A program made the translations under genes and the position numbers. From Ligustrum vulgare (lineage: Eukaryota; Streptophyta; Magnoliopsida; Lamiales; Oleaceae), in the NCBI GenBank assembly GCA_963555705.1, contig OY743177.1, positions 1,426,001 through 1,490,000 on the forward strand: 64,000 bases of DNA. The letters run 5' to 3'. Positions within the stretch are counted from its first letter, which is position 1. Each line of letters begins with the position of its first letter. The notes beneath the pieces are model-generated. The model saw nothing but the letters and a program-made list of their open reading frames with translations. It was not told the origin of the DNA and did no database searches. Positions 56,761 to 64,000 of the stretch are shown piece after piece.

Positions 56761-57518
56761 CTATAATCTTAATGGGGAAGATATAAATTTAAACATGATT
56801 TTATTCAGAATCTTGATCATAAAATTAATTAATGTAAATCATAAAACATACCAGAATTCATAGTAATAATATAGATAGTTCTTTAATTGAACCCTGAAGA
56901 AAAATATTAATATGAAATTCGTCTTATTTCCCTTAACCTAAGCCTTTAATTATATTTCATAATATTGAACTACAGTGATGGAATTTGAATTCAGTATATA
57001 TAGGTAGAGGGGGGACAAATTTCTTTATTATCTTTTAATTTCAACCGTCCATCAAGGTTGTAGTATTAATAGGAAATACTTCTAATTAAACTAGGTTTCT
57101 ATTAATTCAGCAATTTACTTAATTAAATCAGGATATGTAATATGGACCACATAATAAGAAGATATTAATTTTTAACAGTCTCCCACTTGGTCTATATGGC
57201 AATCCTATTTATGGTTTCATATAGGAATCATAAGGCGCGCAAAAATTGTTGAATTAATATACTTAAAAGGTTTATCGTAATTACCTTAGTTAATTGAATC
57301 ACTGATAAGAGTCATAGCGGTTCCATGTTAATTAAAGAACATGATACCTTCCATGTATTACTTATCAATAATCCAATCAACGAAGTGTATAGCGACGCAA
57401 TCATAATGGTCCCCCGTAATGTCTTAATTAAAAGACTACTTCTGTCATTATTATCCATTTACATAATATATATATATAAAAATAGAAATAAAAATTCAGA
57501 ATTTTCAATAATGAAATT

Positions 57519-58435
57519 TCAAAATAATGTCAAAATAAGGACACGAAGCAATCCACATGCAAGAAAAGAAACTATTCGCATGCTACTCAAATGTCTTGGG
57601 TGGTAACCCTTTAATGGATTTGTGTAACCAATCACCTTAAGGTGATCAGTATGGCTAAATGTTGTCATATGTTTCTTTCTTTTCTCTAAGTATCTCAACA
57701 CTTTCTTAACAGCTTTCCAATGATCAATTCCTGGATTGATATGATAATAGCCCAACATACCAATTGTAAAGATAATGTTTGGCCTGATGCAAACCTGTGT
57801 ATACATTAAGCCTCCTACAAGAGAAGTATAAGGAAATTTTTTCATTCGTTCACGTTCCAATTCAGTTTGAGGACACTGGGTTAGGCTGAACTTATCCCCC
57901 TTCTGAATTGGAACAACATTAGGATTGCAAGGCGCCATATTAAATCTTTCCAAAATTTTTGTGATATAGACATTCTGAGACATTCTCAAAAATCTACATG
58001 ATCTATCACGAAATATTTATATTCCAATTACGAATGATGCCTCTCTCATATCTTTAATTGCAAAGTTTTGGGAAAGAAAAACCTTAGTTTCCCATAATAA
58101 ACAAATGTCACTGCTGACAATTAATATGTCATCAACATATAGAATAAAAAATGTAAACTTACTCCATTAATTTTTAGGTATATACATTGATCAACAATGT
58201 TTTCAGTAAATCCAAAAGAACTAATGGTATTGTGAAACATAATATACCTTTGTCATGAAGCTTGCTTTAGTCCGTATATTGACTTCTTTAACAAACCGAA
58301 CATGTTTTCCATTCTATCTGTATTGAAGCCTTTTGGTTGTGCCATGTAAACTTCTACTTCCAAACTCCCATTAAGCAAAGCTGTTTTCACATCCATTTGA
58401 TGTAGCTCTAAATCAAAATGAGTAACTAAAGTCAT
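57519..58435 (-). pseudogene. Copia 2 reverse transcriptase and RNase H start, broken
   Basis: 58435-58253 encodes LHQMDVKTALLNGSLEVEVY and QPKGF; the YVDD box reads from about 58145-58115 in another frame (YVDDILIVS-like); 57989-57519 encodes SQNVYITKILERFNM, SLVGGLMYTQVCIRPNI and VLRYLEKRKKHM. The RNase H domain after the GYTNPLKGY segment is missing. Confidence 0.85.
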
Positions 58436-58646
58436 AATGATTCGTAATGAATCCTTTTTAGAAACTGGAGAGAATGTTTCATTGAAATCTATCTCTTCTT
58501 CCTGATTAAACCATTTACTACAAGTCTGGCTTTATATCGTTCAATATTACCATGAGAGTCACATTTGGTTTTTAAAAATTCATTTACAACCAACTTTCTT
58601 GTACCCTTCCGGTAATTCAACCAAAAATCCCAGACTTATTAGCAAC

Positions 58647-59366
58647 TAGAGGTGTCAAGACGGACGAGGCGACCAGACCCGTGAAAATCGACCCGGATTG
58701 ACCTGGGACCGCGGGCCGACCCATGACCCGTGCGGGCGGTTCGCGGGTCAAGAAGTTGTGAACCGTGGATTTTGCGGGTCAAACCTTCGCGGGCCGCGGT
58801 TAACCAGCTGGCCCGTAAAAAAAAAAAAAAAAAAAACTGTCTTTATTAAATATGGCAACATTGAAAATCTCTCTTCTTCTAAAAACTCTAATACAACGTT
58901 TAAAGTAAAATCTTATTTTTTTTCTCCCTAATAGCTAAAAAAATAATGTTTTTTGGCAATAGTAATTAGAAATACATTTATCATTTAATTGTTATTTGTT
59001 TATATTTTATTTAAATTTGCAAATTTAGAAGTAATTCATATAGCATAAACTATAATTTTAAATTCTATGTAAATATTTTATGGTATAAATATGAATTTAT
59101 CATTTTAATCATTTTGTATTTAGAAACTTGACAAAAAATTTACTATAAATATGAAAAAATCTATGTTTTTATTCATACGGCCAAATCAGAACAAACCGCG
59201 ACCCTCATGGGCTCGACCCGGATGGGTTAGCGGGCGGGCCTGGGTTGTAGTTCAAAATTTGCGGGCTGACCCGTAACCGGCCTGTAACCCGCAGCGGGCG
59301 GGCTTTTTTTCAAGCGGGCCGTTACCGGACTTTTTATTGGCGGGTCAACCCGGATTGACACCTCTA
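58647..59366. mobile_element. Non-autonomous hAT-type element, copy 2
   Basis: 720 bp with TAGAGGTGTCAA / TTGACACCTCTA termini and 8 bp flanks TTAGCAAC and TTAGCAGC (58639-58646 and 59367-59374; one mismatch). Same orientation and architecture as copy 1 at 27545-28237, and similar along its whole length. It splits Copia 2 between integrase and RT. The plus-strand open frame at 58698-58931 is part of the GC-rich arm. Confidence 0.92.
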
Positions 59367-59469
59367 TTAGCAGCCATAGATTTCATGTCCTCAAACATGG
59401 CAACGGTCCATTTTTCAAATTCTTCACATTTAATGGCTTGTGTGTACGTAACGAGATCTTTTCTCATCC

Positions 59470-60377
59470 CTATGTTAAATTCAGATTCTTGTAAGTACAA
59501 CACGTAATCTCCGAAATAGCTGATTTCTTAGGTCTTTGGCTTAATGCTACTTCTGGTGTTGCATTTACATTTAGTTCAATGACGACAGTCTCATTATGGA
59601 GTTCATGAATATTGAAATTTTGTTCTACATCGTTGATTGGATCAACAACATTAGGCAGAACTATGTCATTCGAAATTCGTGATAAGGGAATTGATACTCG
59701 AATTTCTTGAATAATCACTTCTTTAACTTTATCACTCCTACTGACTTCGCCATTCTTAATGAATTTAGTATTATCGATTTCTACAATTCTCGTACTATGA
59801 TTAGGACAGTAAACCCTATACCTTTTTAATTTTTTTGGATATCCAATAAAATAACCACTAATGATTTTTGGATCAAATTTCTCTTCTTGTGAATTATAAA
59901 TGAGTGCCTAGTTATTTTTGGATCAAATTTCTCTTCTTGTGAATTATAAACGAGTGTCTCCGCTGGGCAGCCCCATACATGCAAATATCTTAAACTTGGT
60001 TTCCATCCTTTCCGCATTTCGAAATGTGTCTTAGGAACAACTTTACTAGGAACCCGATTTAAGATATACACAGCGATCCTAAGGGCATGCATCCACAAAA
60101 ATATGGATAAATTAGCATTACTCATCATACTCCTAACAATTTCCATAAGTGTGCGACCATTCTGCCAAGGAGAACCCGACATTGTTTATTGAGTACAAAT
60201 TCCTAGCTTTTCTAAGAGTTTAGCAAAAGGATCAGGACGTTGTCTAGATTCATCATATTTTCCATAATATTCACCACCCCTATCAGATCTAATAATTTTT
60301 ACCTTTTTACCTAATTGTATCTCAACTTCAGTAATGTAAATTTCTACAACATTTACAGATTGAGATTTGTCATGCAA
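59470..60377 (-). pseudogene. Copia 2 integrase and downstream linker, broken
   Basis: 60377-60186 encodes KVKIIRSDRGGEYYGKYDE, the second catalytic Asp region; 60182-59826 encodes the end of the core and the RYLHVWGCPAETLVY segment; 59718-59470 is the poorly conserved linker before RT (ALSQRPKKSA). An exact local duplication of ~45 bp (TTTTTGGATCAAATTTCTC..) at about 59865-59955 lies in the integrase C-terminus. Confidence 0.85.
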
Positions 60378-60553
60378 AAGGTAAACATAGCAATAACGTG
60401 AAAAGTCATCAATAAAGGTGATGAAATATCTTTCTCCACTAATTGATGGACCATCAAAAGGTCTACAAATGTCTGTATGTATTATTTCAAGCAGTTTGTT
60501 ACTTCTTGTGGCTCATTTCTTGGTATGTTTGGTTTGTTTACCCTTAATACAAT

Positions 60554-61000
60554 CTACACAAATACCAAAATCGGTAAAATCAAGATTTGGAAGAATCTCA
60601 CTTTTTTATTTACTAATAAATTGTTTCTTTCCCTGAATATATGACCCAACCTTTTATGCCACAAGAAAGAAGAACTTTCATTCGTCATATTACGTTTCAA
60701 ACCAACATTCGGATGCAAGGTAACAAGAATAGATTCAGGAAAGCAAGAATCAAGATTAATTTGATATAAGCCATTGACCAAAATTCCCGAACCAACAGAA
60801 TCATTATTCTTGTATAAGATAAAACAACCACCACATATTTTAAAGGAAAAACCCTCCTTATCGAGTTTCGACAAGGAGATTAGACTACGAGAAACAGAAG
60901 AAACATAAAGAGTTTGCTCTAAATTTAAGAAAAAACAAGAGTCTAATACTAAACGAAATGTGCCAATGGCTTGAACTGGGGGTTTGACTCTATTTCCCAT
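60554..61000 (-). pseudogene. Copia 2 protease tail and GAG-pre-integrase
   Basis: Encodes TLYVSSVSRSLISLSKLD (protease-distal motif) and SSFLWHKRLGHI, the GAG-pre-integrase/zinc-binding motif with both His. Begins after a stop downstream of the protease proper; 61000-61180 in other frames links to the zinc knuckle. Confidence 0.82.
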
Positions 61001-61179
61001 GCAAATGTAGTCTTCATTTGGATTTGTGGTTTGTGTTTTAAGTAATCCCTACATCAAGTTTGAAACATGAATATTAGAACCAGAATCAATCCACCAAGTA
61101 TTAGAAGGTGCATCAACAAAATTTGATTCAAAACATACAAAATCCAAAGGCTTACCCTTCTTTTCGATCCAAGCCTTGC

Positions 61180-61990
61180 ATTTCAAACAATCCTTTTGAA
61201 TGTGTCCACCTTTTTTACAAAAGTGGCACTTATCATCCTTCTTAGCTTTCTTCAGTACGGGTCAATCTGATTCATTGGATGGGTCTCTCTTAATGCCCTT
61301 CCCTGTTCGCTTTTCGAATTTGTTCTTCCCATTATGATAAACCATGTAATTTGCTTGAGCAACATGACCACCCTGTAGCTTAATTCGAGCCTCTTCCTAA
61401 ACCAGCTTGTTGGTCAATTCATTCACAATCCACGTATCCTTAAATCGTGTTATAACAAATTTGAAAAGGACCATAATGTTGAGGCAATGAGTTTAGGATA
61501 AATTAGACTTGGAACGAATCAGCCACTGTCATGCCCAATTTGCCTAATTTTGCAGCCAGATTAGGCATGTCAAGTACATGTTGTTGCATAATTCTGGAGC
61601 CATCAAAACTGGTTGTGGTGAGTTCAACCATAAGTTTTCCAGAAATTGCTTTATCAACAGTCTTAAAGCGTTCAGTTATAGTAGATAAGTATTCCTTAGC
61701 TATCTCAATTTCTTTGATGGAAGATTTAATGTTGGAAGCAGTGGTTAGGCGCATGAATTTCATGTACAGTTTGTTGGCTCTATTCCAAGTATTGAAAGTT
61801 TTAACTTCATCTTCCGTGGACGAAGAATTAAGATCAACAGGTTTGTCCACTGTAAGAGCCAAATCAATATCAAGAACCCCCAAACTGAACTCAACACGCT
61901 CCTTCCACTCCGAGTAGTTAGTTCCATCTAGTTCAGGAACGAAGTTGATATAGGTATTAAGTTGAGCAGGATGTCGAACTGCATAATAGA
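61180..61990 (-). pseudogene. Copia 2 gag with zinc knuckle, broken
   Basis: 61883-61503 is open and continues upstream in the same frame to about 61990, with a GTNYSEWKERVEFSLG segment near the start, typical of Copia gag N-termini (DUF4219/UBN2). The body holds FNTWNRANKLYMKFM and QHVLDMPNLAAKL. The zinc knuckle reads CHFCKKGGHIQKDC at about 61190-61232, complete C-x2-C-x4-H-x4-C, in a different frame from the body. Confidence 0.85.
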
Positions 61991-62952
61991 AACAAGCTCA
62001 CTACATTTATTCTTTGAGTTATAAACACAATAAACAAATATGACTAAGATTTATTCATAAGTGAGTGATCAAAACTAACAACCAAACAAGTGGTATCTGT
62101 GGATATCCTACACTTGCTCAATTGCAGAAATAAATCAACCCCGTAATGTTTATTCTACTATTAATGCATGCTATAATTGTGGGTATCGCATAATGCATGC
62201 AAATAAACTAACGGTGATATATAATGCAAGCAAATAAACTAATAGTGATATTACTTAGTCTAACATTCATCAACATAATATGAGTCCAATGTGGTGAACA
62301 ACAACCAATAATATGAATGTTACACGGGATAACAATACACATGTACTAAACTGAAACCACTGTGGTGAGTATAATATGTATATTGTTGTTCAAATTGTAT
62401 ACATAACTTAATAAAAGCATATAACATATGCATTAATATTGACAAAATGATAATATTTGCCAAAACAATAAAAGAATTTAAACCTTAAGGATTAAATAAT
62501 CATTAAGTTGGAGGATTGAATTGCAATTTAATTAAACTTGATTGGCCAATAATGAAAGATTTTAAACTTGAAGGATTAAATTGCAAAATTTTCCAACTTT
62601 AGTGGCCAATTTATTATAGTCTCAAATTTTAGGGACTAAGTTAGGAAATCCTCAAACTTTATGGGCTGAATTATAAAATCTTTAACTTTAAAAGGCCCAA
62701 CTTAAATAATTTTATAAATTTAGGGGCTGATTTTATAAAATTCAAAACTTTAAGGGCCAACTTAAATTCCTTTTTAACTAAAGGATTAAACATTATATCT
62801 CAACAAACATAGAGGACCTGAAAGTGCAATAAATTTAATGTCAAATATTGCAAAAGAAGCCCTTGAAGACTTCAAATTTTCGGCTTAAGTCCCTCGCACC
62901 AAAGAACTGAATCTGCTAGGGTTACAAACCCTAGCAATCGCCGCGGCGCCTG
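61991..62952. other. LTR-leader-like sequence with GGGACTAA-type repeats
   Basis: From about 62480 to 62830 sequence of the type AACTTTAGGGGCTGATTTTA recurs in varied form, resembling the repeats inside the 22-3504 LTR family. It may be the leader or LTR part of Copia 2 or another element. GCATGCAAATAAACTAA repeats occur near 62195-62240. No gene. Confidence 0.4.
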
Positions 62953-64000
62953 ATAAGTACGTTTTTCGTACTCATCTTGACTTTAAATTTAGACAATTGT
63001 AAGTGTTCTAGTATATGATATTGCAAATTATGTGTTGATTTTATTTGTTTTAGGAAAAAACTTGATTTTGAATGAGTTTGGAGGCAAAACAAAGAAAATG
63101 GATCAAAATTTTACAAAAAATGACAAAGTGGAACTCAAGTGCAAATTGAAGAACTCGAATTGGCATAAATGAAGACATGGATTGCACAATTAAAGAAACA
63201 AGGACCAACTTGAATTATTTTGAAAGATTGAGGCATTAAAAAGATTAACCCTACACCTAAGTATAATTGGGCTTTGAAAAAAAAACTTGGACTCTTTAAC
63301 AAAAAGTGGTTAGGCTGATATCTTTATAATATATAAAAGTAAGGTAATTCTTAAAAATAATTTTCCGCCATTTTTCTATTTTTATAAATAGTAAGGTTCC
63401 ATAGAATTAAATAGTGTGAATGCAAAGTGGATTAGTGTGAATGCAAAATTGATTTATGTCAAATGTATATGCAAAATCTGGATAAATGTGAACGCATTTA
63501 TTGCATTATATATATATATATATATATTATGGTAAATACTAAATAATGGTTGATATTTTTTTAATCAATTTTAATTTTATTATTAACACTAATACTAAAT
63601 GAGTTCAATTAATATTTTTAGTTATCAGTATTAAAATTATCATTTAATTATTTTATTTATTTATTTTTCGTTCTTAATATTATAAATTCTATGTATAGCT
63701 ATCAATATAAAAATTGTGTTTTAATTATTAATTTTCAAATCATTTGTTATCTTTAATATTAAAAATCATATTTTCTGAAATATATATGTAGTTGAAAAAA
63801 TGTGCGCTTATAAATAATTTATAGAAAAAGTTATTGAATGAAGACTAATATTGAATAATTAATGCTTCGATTTTTTTTTTAGTTATTAATACCAATAGAA
63901 TGATTATTATTTTTAATCATTCTTAATTTTAATAAATTTTTAAAGATTATAGGGTATAAGATTATTTGTATAATTTCGTGATCTCCAACTTTAATTGGTT
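62953..64000. mobile_element. Possible LTR start cut by the window edge
   Basis: TGATAAGTACGTTTTTCGTA begins a segment with no coding potential that runs to the window end; AGTACG-TTTTT-CGTACT is a small hairpin. A TG start after GC-rich sequence suggests an LTR boundary, but the other end is outside the window. TA microsatellite at about 63509-63527. Confidence 0.35.

Larger units (their letters stand above)
57177..61990 (-). mobile_element. Decayed Ty1/Copia retrotransposon 2
   Basis: Minus-strand Copia element: gag (61990-61503), zinc knuckle, GAG-pre-integrase, integrase, RT, truncated RNase H, then a polypurine tract (AAGTGGGAGAC, about 57178-57188) joined to a 3' LTR starting TGTTAAAAATTAATATC at 57177 and running left. 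No matching 5' LTR or primer site is visible to the right within the window. It is divergent from Copia 1. Broken by many stops and by a hAT-type insertion (58647-59366). Confidence 0.85.

Noticed and set aside
1..64000. tRNA, rRNA or CRISPR features
   Set aside because: I saw no tRNA-like cloverleaf gene, rRNA stretch or regularly spaced direct-repeat array; the tRNA-like 12-13 base matches are primer sites of retroelements.

Overview
The window is nuclear DNA of a flowering plant, most likely a eudicot. It is strongly AT-rich and dominated by plant-type mobile elements: Ty1/Copia and Ty3/Gypsy LTR retrotransposons, CACTA, hAT and Tourist-like elements, and an endogenous plant pararetrovirus. 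Genes are few and split by introns. The only complete host gene I can support is an intronless GRAS transcription factor at 17979-19364 (minus). Host gene remnants are a decayed mitochondrial thiamine-diphosphate-carrier-like pseudogene (8187-10137, minus) and two exon-like fragments (10570-10813 and 56628-56760, both minus).

Layout. 22-3504 is a 3.5 kb solo LTR with a perfect 5 bp target-site duplication (TSD). 3510-11250 is host-like sequence with the carrier pseudogene and small Tourist-like MITEs. 11251-15062 is bracketed by a diverged ~250 bp direct repeat and contains a non-autonomous CACTA element built from ten palindromic GCGTCGGTT units (about 12788-14101). 15465-16149 is a Copia-type solo LTR with a perfect TSD. 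16850-17890 is a repeat rich in CTCGGGG motifs. The GRAS gene follows. 19500-25860 is AT-rich intergenic DNA with MITEs and local duplications. 25861-32450 is a decayed Copia element (minus) with a 693 bp hAT-type insertion. 32451-41185 is MITE-rich AT-rich DNA.

41186-56335 is the most interesting part: a decayed endogenous pararetrovirus (Caulimoviridae). It is about 15.1 kb as it stands and about 9.2 kb after subtracting two later insertions, a 3088 bp LTR retrotransposon at 41681-44768 and a 2809 bp solo LTR at 48033-50841. The order is tRNA-Met primer site, two small ORFs, a coiled-coil protein in the position of an aphid-transmission-factor-like gene, a virion-associated-protein-like ORF, coat protein with zinc finger, movement protein, a first protease-like ORF, then protease-RT-RNase H, an unassigned downstream ORF, a promoter, and five more small ORFs of which two are tandem paralogues. 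There is no integrase. Coat protein before movement protein is the order known from cavemoviruses and solendoviruses. Two DTG-type protease domains in tandem and the five-ORF block after the promoter are not arrangements I recognise.

56336-64000 holds a host exon fragment, a second decayed Copia element (57177 to about 61990, minus) with a second copy of the same hAT-type element, and LTR-like repeats reaching the window edge.
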